Assembly (NCBI GenBank): GCA_038234715.1
Contig: JBBQTD010000008.1
Location: 56,010-120,009, forward strand
Reading direction: 5' to 3'
Length of the DNA: 64,000 bases
Source of the DNA: SZAS-103 sp038234715
Lineage (GTDB): Bacteria > Pseudomonadota > Gammaproteobacteria > Xanthomonadales > Xanthomonadaceae
Shown: positions 44,166-52,901 of the stretch, piece by piece
Layout: every line of letters begins with the position of its first letter
Numbering within the stretch: position 1 is the first letter of the stretch
Notes under the pieces: generated by a model
Told to the model about the DNA's origin: nothing
Seen by the model: the letters and a program-made list of their open reading frames with translations, nothing else
The model's database searches: none
Position numbers and translations under genes: made by a program

Positions 44166-45959
44166 ATGCAATTGATCCGCAATTTCTCGATCATCGCCCA
44201 CATCGACCACGGCAAGTCCACGCTCGCGGACCGCATCATCCAGCTCTGCGGCGGGCTGGAAGCGCGCGAGATGGAAGCGCAGGTGCTCGATTCAAACCCA
44301 ATCGAGCGCGAACGCGGCATCACCATCAAGGCGCAATCCGTGTCGCTGCCGTACACCGCGCGCGACGGCAAGACCTACCAGCTCAATTTCATCGACACGC
44401 CCGGCCATGTGGACTTCAGCTATGAAGTCTCGCGTTCGCTCGCAGCCTGCGAAGGCGCGCTGCTGGTGGTCGATGCCGCGCAGGGCGTGGAGGCGCAGTC
44501 GGTAGCGAACTGTTACACGGCGGTCGAGATGGGCCTGGAAGTCGTGCCGGTCATCAACAAGATCGACCTGCCGACGGCCGACATCGAAAAGGTCAAGGGC
44601 GAGATCGAGGCGGTGATCGGCATCCACGCCGACGACGCGGTCGCCATCAGCGCCAAGACCGGCCTGAACGTCGTCGAGGTGCTCGAAGCGATCGTGCAGC
44701 GCATCCCGCCGCCGAAACCGCGCGACACGGATCGCCTGCAGGCGCTGATCATCGACTCATGGTTCGACAACTACCTTGGCGTGGTCTCGTTGGTGCGCGT
44801 GATGCAGGGCGAGATCAAGGCCGGCGACAAGATCCTGGTGATGTCCACCGGCCGCACCCATCTGGTCGACAAGGTTGGCGTGTTCACGCCCAAGCTCAAG
44901 GAATTGCGCAAGCTTGGCGGCGGAGAAGTTGGCTGGATCAACGCGTCGATCAAGGACGTGCATGGCGCTCCTGTCGGCGACACGCTGACTCTCGCGAGCC
45001 TGCCAGCGGCAGAACCACTGCCTGGCTTCCAGGAGATGAAGCCGCGCGTGTTCGCGGGCCTGTTTCCGGTCGAGACCGACAACTACCCAGCGCTTCGCGA
45101 GGCGCTGGAGAAGCTCAAGCTCAACGATGCCGCGCTGCGTTTCGAGCCGGAGAGCTCCGAGGCGATGGGTTTCGGCTTTCGCTGCGGGTTCCTAGGCATG
45201 CTGCACATGGAGATCGTGCAGGAGCGGCTGGAACGCGAGTACGACCTCGACCTGGTCACCACCGCGCCGACCGTCGTCTACGAGGTACTCAGGACTGATG
45301 GCACTGTACTGACCCTGGACAATCCGGCCAAGCTGCCTCCAGTGAACATGATCGAGGAGGTCCGCGAACCCATCATCCTTGCAACGATTCTCACGCCGCA
45401 GGAACACGTCGGCAGCGTGATCAAGCTGTGCGAGGAAAAGCGCGGCGTGCAGCAGGGCATCCTGTACCTGGGCGACCAGGTGCAGATCAGCTACGAATTG
45501 CCGATGGCCGAAGTGGTGCTGGATTTCTTCGACCGCCTCAAGTCGGTCAGCCGTGGCTATGCATCGCTCGACTACCATTTCCTGCGTTTCGACGCAGGTC
45601 CGTTCGTGCGCGTGGATGTGCTGATCAACGGCGACAAGGTCGACGCGATGAGCCTGATCGTGCATCGTTCGCACGCCGACCGGCGCGGCCGCGAGATCAC
45701 CGAGAAAATGAAGGAGCTGATCCCGCGGCAGATGTTCGACGTTGCGATCCAGTCCGCGATTGGCGCACAGATCATCGCGCGTACCACGGTCAAGGCGATG
45801 CGCAAGAACGTGCTCGCCAAGTGCTATGGCGGCGACGCGTCGCGCAAGATGAAGCTTCTGGAAAAACAGAAGGCCGGCAAGAAGCGCATGAAGAAGGTCG
45901 GCCGGGTGGAGATTCCGCAGGAAGCATTCCTGGCCGTGCTGCAGGTTGATTCAAACTAG
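44166..45959 (+). CDS. lepA: Elongation factor 4
   Basis: A 597-residue translational GTPase. IRNFSIIAHIDHGKSTLADR (G1), RERGITIK (G2), DTPGHVDFSYEV (G3), NKIDLPTAD (G4), then the C-terminal LepA domain with the YGGDASRKMKLLEKQKAGKK tail. The ATG at 44166 matches the E. coli start; an in-frame GTG at 44151 lies just upstream. It precedes lepB as in most Proteobacteria. Confidence 0.96.
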   Translation: MQLIRNFSIIAHIDHGKSTLADRIIQLCGGLEAREMEAQVLDSNPIERERGITIKAQSVSLPYTARDGKTYQLNFIDTPGHVDFSYEVSRSLAACEGALLVVDAAQGVEAQSVANCYTAVEMGLEVVPVINKIDLPTADIEKVKGEIEAVIGIHADDAVAISAKTGLNVVEVLEAIVQRIPPPKPRDTDRLQALIIDSWFDNYLGVVSLVRVMQGEIKAGDKILVMSTGRTHLVDKVGVFTPKLKELRKLGGGEVGWINASIKDVHGAPVGDTLTLASLPAAEPLPGFQEMKPRVFAGLFPVETDNYPALREALEKLKLNDAALRFEPESSEAMGFGFRCGFLGMLHMEIVQERLEREYDLDLVTTAPTVVYEVLRTDGTVLTLDNPAKLPPVNMIEEVREPIILATILTPQEHVGSVIKLCEEKRGVQQGILYLGDQVQISYELPMAEVVLDFFDRLKSVSRGYASLDYHFLRFDAGPFVRVDVLINGDKVDAMSLIVHRSHADRRGREITEKMKELIPRQMFDVAIQSAIGAQIIARTTVKAMRKNVLAKCYGGDASRKMKLLEKQKAGKKRMKKVGRVEIPQEAFLAVLQVDSN

Positions 45960-46095
45960 CGTTCAACGGATTTCCACCCGCCACGAATGACCGTGGTCCG
46001 TCATCCGGCCATCGGCATTCCCGATAGCCGACAGCTCGACCGGCGGAGCGGTGCGGCGGTGTCGCTTCGCGACGTTCTTTCTTCAAGAGGATTCG

Positions 46096-47139
46096 ATGAG
46101 ATACGACTTCGCCCTGCTGTTTACCGTACTCACCGCGCTCACTGGCGCGATCTGGCTGATCGACAGCCTGCTGTTCGCGCCGGCGCGTCGTAAGGCGATT
46201 GCCGACGAAGAGACTGTGCGGGACACGATGTTGACTGCGTCTGTGGAAGACCTGCGCAAGCTGGCGCGCGACAACAGGCTGCGCGACGTCGAAGTCGTGC
46301 GCGGGCCGACAGCGATCGGCATTCGGGTCAATCCAGCCGATGCCGACAGGCTGCAAGCGCTGATGGCCCGCGACATGCCGGAGTGCGAGGTCAGTGCGAC
46401 GGGCGACGGGTTCGAAGCCACCGTGCGCCCGACCGGGCTCATGCGTCGCGAGCCAGTCGTGGTTGAATATTCGCGGTCGTTGTTCCCGGTGATCCTGATC
46501 ATCCTGCTGGTGCGTTCCTTCCTGGGAGAACCGTACCGGATCCCGTCTGAATCGATGATGCCGAACCTGCTGATCGGGGACTTCATCCTGGTCAACAAGT
46601 ACACCTATGGCTTGCGGCTGCCCGTGCTCGACACCAAGATCATTCCAGTCGGCGAGCCCCAGCGCGGCGACGTGATCGTGTTCCACCCGCCGCTAGAAGG
46701 TCACGAGAACGAGGTATGGATCAAGAGGGTGATCGGCTTGCCGGGCGATGTGATCCGCTACGACAACTACCAGCTGACGATCAATGGCCAGCCGGTGCCG
46801 CACGAAGAGACGGGTGCAGGCCCGTTCATTCACCTCAACAACGCCGCGACTCCGACCAGGTTGGTTCGCGAGGAATTGCCCGGGCACACGCATACCATCC
46901 TGCAGGTGGATGTTCCGCCGATGTTCCAGGACGAACGCTCGAACGGGACCTGGACGGTGCCCTCCGGCTATTACTTCATGATGGGCGACGACCGCGACAA
47001 CAGCGAGGACGGGCGTTTCTGGCCCAGCCATTTCCTGCCGGAGCGCAACATCGTCGGCAAGGCGGTTCTGGTCTGGATGAACTTCGACTGGGATGCCAAA
47101 CGCATGGACAGTTCGCGGATTGGTACTATCATTCGCTGA
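46096..47139 (+). CDS. lepB: Signal peptidase I with an enlarged cytoplasmic loop
   Basis: A 347-residue SPase I. TM1 at about 5-27, TM2 at about 128-143. Nucleophile Ser153 in RIPSESMMPNLLIGD, general base Lys in KRVIGLPGDVI, and later GYYFMMGDDRDNSEDGRFWP. Between TM1 and TM2 there are about 100 residues, against roughly 30-40 in E. coli; the extra part includes VEDLRKLARDNRLRDVEVV and looks like a small folded domain. AAGAGG five bases before ATG 46096 sets the start. Confidence 0.93.
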   Translation: MRYDFALLFTVLTALTGAIWLIDSLLFAPARRKAIADEETVRDTMLTASVEDLRKLARDNRLRDVEVVRGPTAIGIRVNPADADRLQALMARDMPECEVSATGDGFEATVRPTGLMRREPVVVEYSRSLFPVILIILLVRSFLGEPYRIPSESMMPNLLIGDFILVNKYTYGLRLPVLDTKIIPVGEPQRGDVIVFHPPLEGHENEVWIKRVIGLPGDVIRYDNYQLTINGQPVPHEETGAGPFIHLNNAATPTRLVREELPGHTHTILQVDVPPMFQDERSNGTWTVPSGYYFMMGDDRDNSEDGRFWPSHFLPERNIVGKAVLVWMNFDWDAKRMDSSRIGTIIR

Positions 47140-47167
47140 CCATCACGTCGAAACAGGGGAGATGCAC

Positions 47168-47551
47168 ATGCGCCGTGGACAACAGGGTTTGACATTGATC
47201 GGGTTCGTCGTGGTTTTGGCGGTGATGGGCTGCTTCGCTTACGTCGCCATGCGTGTGATTCCGATGTACACCGAGTTCTACCAGATCAAGAAGTCCATAG
47301 CTTCCGCTGTCAAGGAACCCGGAGTGGAAACCTGGGATTCGCGTGGACTCGCGGACAAGGTCTCGCGTCATTTCGAGATTGGCTATGTCTACTCGATCGA
47401 GCCCAAGGACGTGAAGCGGACGATCGTAAATCACCATGCGGTCCTCTCCGTGGACTACGAAGTGCGCAAGCCGCTTTTCGGCAACATTTTCCTCGTTGGG
47501 CATTTCGTCGACTCGGAAAGCGCATCGGACACCGTAGCTGGTGATAAATGA
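47168..47551 (+). CDS. DUF4845 domain-containing membrane protein
   Basis: A 127-residue protein with one N-terminal hydrophobic helix. The N terminus RRGQQGLTLIGFVVVLAVMG resembles a prepilin leader (basic, Gly, then hydrophobic) but lacks the Glu at +5, and no prepilin gene is nearby. The rest matches DUF4845, regularly found between lepB and rnc. Function unknown. AGGGGAG six bases before the ATG at 47168 favours it over the ATG at 47162. It overlaps rnc by 11 bases. Confidence 0.85.
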   Translation: MRRGQQGLTLIGFVVVLAVMGCFAYVAMRVIPMYTEFYQIKKSIASAVKEPGVETWDSRGLADKVSRHFEIGYVYSIEPKDVKRTIVNHHAVLSVDYEVRKPLFGNIFLVGHFVDSESASDTVAGDK

Positions 47552-48224
47552 TCCCTGGCAATACGCTTTCCATGATCAGGACCTGCTCCGCCAGGCCCTG
47601 ACTCACCGCAGCGCAGGCCCGCCGCACAACGAGCGACTCGAGTTTCTTGGCGATGCGCTCGTCAACCTGATCGTCGCCGACGCGCTGTTCATGCGCTGGC
47701 CGAAGGCCGACGAAGGCGCCTTGACGCGCGCTCGCGCCGAGCTGGTGCGCGAATCCGCGCTGGCAGGGCTGGCGCGTCAGATGCAGCTTGGCGAGCATCT
47801 GCTGCTCGGCTCCGGCGAACTCAAAAGCGGCGGCCATCGTCGCGATTCGATCCTGGCCGACTCACTCGAGGCGTTGGCCGGCGCGATCTACCTGGACGCC
47901 GGCTACGAAGCCTGCCGGAAATCGGTGCTTCCGTGGTTCCAGCCCGGCATCGAGGCGCTGCCTTCCGGCAGAGTCGACAAGGACGCCAAGACACGCTTGC
48001 AGGAATGGCTGCAGGCACGCCAGTTGCCACTGCCCGAGTACGAACTCATCAAGACCCTGGGCGAAGAACACGAACGCAGTTTCCGGATCCGCGCGGGCAC
48101 CGGCGAGCCGGCATTGCACGCGGAAGGGGTCGGTAGCTCGCGGCGCGCGGCCGAGCAGCAGGCAGCGGTCGGGCTGCTTGCGCAGATCGAACAGATTGTG
48201 GCGGTGGAGAAGGGCGGTGACTGA
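47541..48224 (+). CDS. rnc: Ribonuclease III
   Basis: A 227-residue double-strand-specific RNase. Signature NERLEFLGDALVNLIVADAL (catalytic Glu/Asp), DSILADSLEALAGAIYLDAG (second metal site), then a dsRNA-binding domain with DAKTRLQEWLQARQLPLPEY and SSRRAAEQQAA. It processes rRNA precursors and mRNAs. GTG start inside the DUF4845 gene; overlaps era by 8 bases. Confidence 0.95.
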   Translation: MINDPWQYAFHDQDLLRQALTHRSAGPPHNERLEFLGDALVNLIVADALFMRWPKADEGALTRARAELVRESALAGLARQMQLGEHLLLGSGELKSGGHRRDSILADSLEALAGAIYLDAGYEACRKSVLPWFQPGIEALPSGRVDKDAKTRLQEWLQARQLPLPEYELIKTLGEEHERSFRIRAGTGEPALHAEGVGSSRRAAEQQAAVGLLAQIEQIVAVEKGGD

Positions 48225-49107
48225 GCCGTATCGCGCCGGCACTATCGCGGTGATCGGGCGCCCCAACGTCGGCAAGTCGACCCTCGTCAATGCTCTGGTT
48301 GGCGCGCGTATCAGCATCGTCTCGCCGAAGGCGCAGACGACCCGGCATCGCCTGCTCGGCATCGCGAGTTTTCCCGAGGGCCAATTGCTGCTGGTCGACA
48401 CGCCGGGCATCCACGCGGCGCAGACGCGCGCGATCAACCGCTACATGAACCGCGCTGCGCGAGGCGCGTTGACCGATGTCGATGTAGCGCTGTTGGTGAT
48501 CGAAGCCGGTCGCTGGAACACCGACGACGATCTTGCCTATGCCGCCCTTGCGGAAGCGAAGGTGCCGACCATGCTTGTCATCAACAAGATCGACCGGATC
48601 AAGCTCAAGCAGGACCTGCTGCCATTCATCGCCGAATGCACGGCAGGTCGCGCGTTTGCCGCTGTGCACATGCTTTCCGCGCTCAAGCGCAAGGGACTCG
48701 AGCACCTGGTGGGCGAACTGATCGCATTGATGCCCGAATCCGAGCCGTTGTATGCCGAAGACGAGATCACCGACCGCAGCCAGCGCTTCCTCGCTGGCGA
48801 ACTGGTGCGTGAACAGCTGATGTTGCGCCTCGGTGAGGAAGTACCGTACTCGGCGACGGTGTCGATCGATCGCTTCGACGAGGACGGAAGGATGCTGCGG
48901 ATCGCCGCAACCATATGGGTCGAGCGCGAGGGCCAGAAAGCTATCGTCGTCGGCAAGGCTGGCGAAAGCATCAAGCAGATCGCCCGGGCCTCCCGCGAGA
49001 ACATGGAGCGCCTGTTCGGTCGCAAGGTATTCCTCGAAACGTGGTGCAAGGTCCGCGAGGGCTGGGCCGACGACGCCAATGCGTTGAGTCAGTTTGGGTA
49101 TGAGTAG
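48217..49107 (+). CDS. era: GTPase Era
   Basis: A 296-residue ribosome-assembly GTPase. G1 GRPNVGKSTLVNAL, switch region QTTRHRLLGI, G3 VDTPGIH, G4 NKIDR, and a C-terminal KH domain with ATIWVEREGQKAIVVGKAGESIKQI. It binds the 3' end of 16S rRNA. GTG start within the rnc end. A 150-base gap then precedes recO. Confidence 0.95.
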   Translation: MTEPYRAGTIAVIGRPNVGKSTLVNALVGARISIVSPKAQTTRHRLLGIASFPEGQLLLVDTPGIHAAQTRAINRYMNRAARGALTDVDVALLVIEAGRWNTDDDLAYAALAEAKVPTMLVINKIDRIKLKQDLLPFIAECTAGRAFAAVHMLSALKRKGLEHLVGELIALMPESEPLYAEDEITDRSQRFLAGELVREQLMLRLGEEVPYSATVSIDRFDEDGRMLRIAATIWVEREGQKAIVVGKAGESIKQIARASRENMERLFGRKVFLETWCKVREGWADDANALSQFGYE

Positions 49108-49216
49108 CCGGGGGTCGGGAATAGTGACTCGCAAAAGCGACGCGCTTTCAAACGTGATGGCGATTGGGGTCTTCGCAGTGCGGAAATGATCTGCCGAAGC
49201 GAAGGACAACAGCATG

Positions 49217-49244
49217 TCACCATTCACCATTGACCATTCCCCGT
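49217..49244. repeat. Short heptamer repeat ahead of recO
   Basis: TCACCAT, TCACCAT, TGACCAT, TCCCCGT run head to tail with a 7-base period ending 13 bases before the recO GTG. Such tracts can be slippage-prone or the edge of a dispersed intergenic repeat. Confidence 0.5.
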
Positions 49245-49257
49245 TCCCAGCGTCTCA

Positions 49258-50034
49258 GTGCGCATCCTGAGTCAGCCCGCGATCGTGCTGCATGCGACGC
49301 GCTGGCGCGAGAGTAGCCTGCTGCTCGAGGTGTTCACCCACGAACACGGTCGCGTCGGAATGGTCGCGCGCGGCGTGCAAGGCGCGAAGCGACAACCGCT
49401 GCGTGCGGCGTTGCAGCCGCTTCAGCGGATCCGGGTGGACTACCTGCAGCGCGGAGAACTCGCGCTCCTGCAACAGGCGGAAGCCAGGGGGCACGCGCCT
49501 GCGCTGGCGGGTGATGCGCTGCTTGCAGGGTTCTATCTGGCAGAGCTCGCGTTGCGCCTGTTGCCACGCAACGACGCCCATCCGCAATTGTTCCTGCGCT
49601 TCGCGGATGCGCTGGAGGAACTGGCGAGCACCGCGTCACTGGGTTGGACCCTGCGTCGCTTCGAGCGCGATCTGCTCGACGCGCTAGGTTATGCGCTGGA
49701 CCTCAGGCACGATGCGGATGACGCACCACTGGATGCGAACGCACGCTATCGCATCGATCCGGAGCGCGGCCTGTGGCGCGTGCGCGACGACAGTGCGCGC
49801 ACTGCCGGCACTTTCGGCGGTGGCGCCCTGATCGCGCTTGGCGCGGATCTCATTCCGACCGAGGCATTGTTGCGCGAACAGCGACTCGTCTTGCGCACGC
49901 TCATTGCACACCATTTGGGAGCGCGCGGATTGCGGTCGTGGGGGCTGCTGGCTGAATTCGCGAGGCTTCGGCCGGCTGCTGCGCAGGTCGCTACGCCGCA
50001 AGCGGGCGGCCTCGACGCTCAGGATTCCGATTGA
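49258..50034 (+). CDS. recO: DNA repair protein RecO
   Basis: A 258-residue RecO. N-terminal OB fold: AIVLHATRWRESSLLLEVFTHEHGRVGMVARGV and LQPLQRI; a helical domain with AGFYLAELALRLLPRND, and no zinc cysteines, as in many gammaproteobacterial RecO proteins. It works with RecR, also encoded in this window. GTG start at 49258. Its last 16 bases overlap the convergent response-regulator gene. Confidence 0.9.
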   Translation: MRILSQPAIVLHATRWRESSLLLEVFTHEHGRVGMVARGVQGAKRQPLRAALQPLQRIRVDYLQRGELALLQQAEARGHAPALAGDALLAGFYLAELALRLLPRNDAHPQLFLRFADALEELASTASLGWTLRRFERDLLDALGYALDLRHDADDAPLDANARYRIDPERGLWRVRDDSARTAGTFGGGALIALGADLIPTEALLREQRLVLRTLIAHHLGARGLRSWGLLAEFARLRPAAAQVATPQAGGLDAQDSD

Positions 50035-50735
50035 GCCGTGGCCAGTGTGCTGTCGACCTGCTCTCGAAAGCGCTCCGCGCAGCGGGAGTCTTCTGGCGCA
50101 TCGGCGAGCGCGCGAATCGCTTCGAACAGCCGTGGGCTGCCGACGAATCCGCAGCTTGCCTTGAGCTTGTGCAGTTCGGAGCGCGCAGTAGCCGCATCGT
50201 CGGCGGCGATCGCACGCAGGATGGCCGCCGCCTGCAGCGGCAACTCGGCGACGAACAACCCTCGCATCGCGCGCATGGCGGCCGGGTTGCCGCCCAGGGC
50301 CTGCAACGCCTGTGCATCGTCCCAGACCGGCGGGTCGGCGTGACCGGCCTGATCCGCCATGCCCAGGACATGCCGGACCGCCGCATGCAGAGCCGCTATC
50401 GAGAGGGGTTTTTGCAGTACCGCGACGAAGCCAGCCGCACGCAGCCGATCGAGCCGCCGTTGATCGATCTCCGCGGTCAGGCAGATGGCCGGCACATCCG
50501 GACGCACGTCGCGCAGCGCGCGGAGCAACTGCTCCCCGCTCGCGTCCGGGAGGTTTGCATCGAGCAGCCACAACGCGTGCGACTGCTCGTGCGAACGCGA
50601 ATGCGCATGTGCGAGAGCCTGTGTGGCGTTGGTAGCGGTATCCACAACGGTCGCAGGCAGGGACTGCAACGCAAGCGTCAGGAAACCGCGGCTCACGGCA
50701 TCGTCCTCGACAAGCAGCAGTCGAACCGGGTTCAT
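50019..50735 (-). CDS. Response regulator receiver-Hpt protein
   Basis: A 238-residue cytoplasmic phosphorelay protein. Receiver domain: VRLLLVEDDAVSRGF with acidic pocket Asp11-Asp12, phosphoacceptor Asp59 in LLDANLPDASGE, Thr in ICLTAE and Lys in AVLQKPLS. Hpt domain from about 150: ARSELHKLKASCGFVGSPRL with the phosphorylatable His. There is no DNA-binding output, so it passes phosphate onward. No partner kinase is adjacent. ATG 50735 preferred. Divergent from the YdbH-like gene by about 30 bases. Confidence 0.87.
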   Translation of the reverse strand: MNPVRLLLVEDDAVSRGFLTLALQSLPATVVDTATNATQALAHAHSRSHEQSHALWLLDANLPDASGEQLLRALRDVRPDVPAICLTAEIDQRRLDRLRAAGFVAVLQKPLSIAALHAAVRHVLGMADQAGHADPPVWDDAQALQALGGNPAAMRAMRGLFVAELPLQAAAILRAIAADDAATARSELHKLKASCGFVGSPRLFEAIRALADAPEDSRCAERFREQVDSTLATAQSES

Positions 50736-50767
50736 CGCCGATGACAGGGATGGCACACTGTCGAAGC

Positions 50768-52819
50768 ATGCTTTGCGCGATCATTCTCCGCAACCACAAG
50801 GCGTCGGCGATCGCGGCGCTGCGCATGGCGGCGCTGGCGCTGCTGGTGATTCCGGCCGCAGGTCGCGCACGCACATTCGAGCTGCACGCCGATTTCCTGC
50901 AATCGCCGCTTGCGCTGGTGAAGGGATTGCACGTCCAGCTCAGCGTGCCCGATCCGGCAGCCGCTGGCTTGTTGCGCATCGATGCCGACACCCTTGACGC
51001 GCCAGACTACGGTTATTCGTTTCGCAACGTGCACTGGGAGTGTCCACTGACGCGCGACCGCCAGGGCGGCTGGCGCTGCGAAGGCGACGTGCGGTCGGGA
51101 AATGCAAACCCGATGCGGCTTGCACTGGCCATCGCACCGGCAACAACCACCGCGCGTTTGTCTGATGGCCGCAGCGCCCTGGGGCTGCAACGCAATGCAG
51201 CGACGCCAGATGCCACCCGACTTGTGTTTACGCAGGTTCCCGTTGCCTGGCTGAATGCATTCAGTGCGACATTGTGGGCGAGCGGTCATTTGCAGAAAGG
51301 TTCACTGGTCGGCCACCTGGACATCCATGTGCCTGCGCGCGGCGCAGTGTCCGTGCAGGGTCCCCTGCAATTGCATGGGGTTGCGCTGGACACGCCCGAC
51401 GGACTCCTCGCAACCGACGCACTCGATGCGGACGTGAAATTTGGCTTCAGCAAGCTTGCCGAACAGCGGAAGATCGGTGTGGACATGACGTTGCACGGCG
51501 GCGACCTGCTGGCCGGGGGCTTGTTCGCAACGCTGCCGAAAACGCCCGTCATGGCGCACCTTGGCGCCAGCCGCTCGGGCGATGGGGACTGGATCCTGCA
51601 GGCGTTGCGCCTGGACGATGGCGCTGCGCTCACCGCCAATGGGAGTGCGCGCTACTCGCCAGCGCTGGGCCTGCGCGCGATGGACCTGCAATTGCACAGC
51701 AGTGATCTTGGCGTCGCGCGGGGCCGCTATCTGACCGGTTGGCTTGGCCCCGCCGGTCTCGCCGACGTGCAAATGCGCGGTGGGGTTCAGATCGATCTGG
51801 CGATGGATGCGAACGGATGGCGGGACGCGCATGCGCGGTTGGTCGATGTTGATGCTGTCGACGGCAAGCAGCGCTTTGCATTGCATTCGATCCAGGGCGA
51901 TTTGCGCTGGACAGCGAGCTCGCAGACAGCCACGAGCGTCGTGAGCTGGAACAGTGCCGCTCTTTTCGGCATCGCGCTCGGTCCGGCGCGAATCGGCTTG
52001 AATAGCCACTCGCGCAAGCTGCAGCTCGCGGGTGCCGCGGTCGTGCCATTGCTCGGCGGCAGTCTGCGACTGGACACTTTCGACCTGACCGCGTCGACTG
52101 GCGCCACCGGCATGCGATTGGTCATTGGCCTTACGCTGCAGAAGCTGCAGGTTGCGCAACTCGCAAAGGTGCTCGGTTGGCCCGCATTCGACGGCACTCT
52201 GGACGGAACTCTGCCGGCTGCGCGCTACGAAAACGAGATCCTGAGTTTCGACGGCGGGCTTGGCGCGCAGGTCTTTGGCGGCACGCTGCAGATCGCCAGG
52301 CTTGCGATGGAGCGACCATTCGGCGCCGATCCGAGCTTGAACGCTGACGTGACGATCAAGGGATTCGACCTGAAGGCGTTGACCAGCGTGTTCGGCTTCG
52401 GCGAGATCACCGGCCGGCTCGATGGGCGCATCACTGCCCTGCGCCTGCTCGACTGGTCGCCGATCGCCTTTGATGCCGAAATGCACAGCGACGATGCGGC
52501 TCCGGACCGTCGCAGGATCAGCCAGCGCGCAATCACCGATCTGTCGAACGTCGGTGGAGGTGGGCTCGTCGGTGGCATGCAATCGCAGGCACTCAGGCTG
52601 TTCCAGGACTTCGGCTACGCACGGCTCGGACTTGCGTGCAAGCTCGCGAACAATATCTGCCAGATGGATGGAGTCGGTTCAGCCGGTACCGGTTATACAA
52701 TCGTCGAAGGATCGGGATTGCCGCACATTTCGGTGATCGGATTTCAACGCCAGGTGGACTGGCCGACTCTCGTGGCACGCCTGCAAGCGGCCAGCCATGG
52801 GACTGTGATCATCAAGTAG
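50768..52819 (+). CDS. YdbH-like AsmA-family intermembrane protein
   Basis: A 683-residue protein with an N-terminal membrane anchor or signal (ALRMAALALLVIPAAG), then a long beta-rich periplasmic part. The C-terminal block VFGFGEITGRLDGRITALRL, ...ISQRAITDLSNVGGGG..., RLFQDFGYARLGLACKL and GYTIVEGSGLPHISVIGF is that of the YdbH family. In E. coli YdbH, with TamB and YhdP, moves phospholipid to the outer membrane and binds the lipoprotein YnbE. The next gene encodes a YnbE/YdbL-like protein, which supports the call. Shorter than E. coli YdbH (about 880). ATG 50768 chosen; ATG 50825 also keeps the anchor. Confidence 0.8.
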   Translation: MLCAIILRNHKASAIAALRMAALALLVIPAAGRARTFELHADFLQSPLALVKGLHVQLSVPDPAAAGLLRIDADTLDAPDYGYSFRNVHWECPLTRDRQGGWRCEGDVRSGNANPMRLALAIAPATTTARLSDGRSALGLQRNAATPDATRLVFTQVPVAWLNAFSATLWASGHLQKGSLVGHLDIHVPARGAVSVQGPLQLHGVALDTPDGLLATDALDADVKFGFSKLAEQRKIGVDMTLHGGDLLAGGLFATLPKTPVMAHLGASRSGDGDWILQALRLDDGAALTANGSARYSPALGLRAMDLQLHSSDLGVARGRYLTGWLGPAGLADVQMRGGVQIDLAMDANGWRDAHARLVDVDAVDGKQRFALHSIQGDLRWTASSQTATSVVSWNSAALFGIALGPARIGLNSHSRKLQLAGAAVVPLLGGSLRLDTFDLTASTGATGMRLVIGLTLQKLQVAQLAKVLGWPAFDGTLDGTLPAARYENEILSFDGGLGAQVFGGTLQIARLAMERPFGADPSLNADVTIKGFDLKALTSVFGFGEITGRLDGRITALRLLDWSPIAFDAEMHSDDAAPDRRRISQRAITDLSNVGGGGLVGGMQSQALRLFQDFGYARLGLACKLANNICQMDGVGSAGTGYTIVEGSGLPHISVIGFQRQVDWPTLVARLQAASHGTVIIK

Positions 52820-52901
52820 GGCGGGAATTCCAATCAGTTCGAACAGCCGGGACGTGCGCAGTGCAGGCGCATGCATCGCCTCGTCACCATCGGAGAACAC
52901 A

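Noticed and set aside
47168..47230. Type IV prepilin identity for the DUF4845 protein
   Set aside because: The leader resembles a prepilin site but lacks the +5 Glu, and the position between lepB and rnc is typical for DUF4845.
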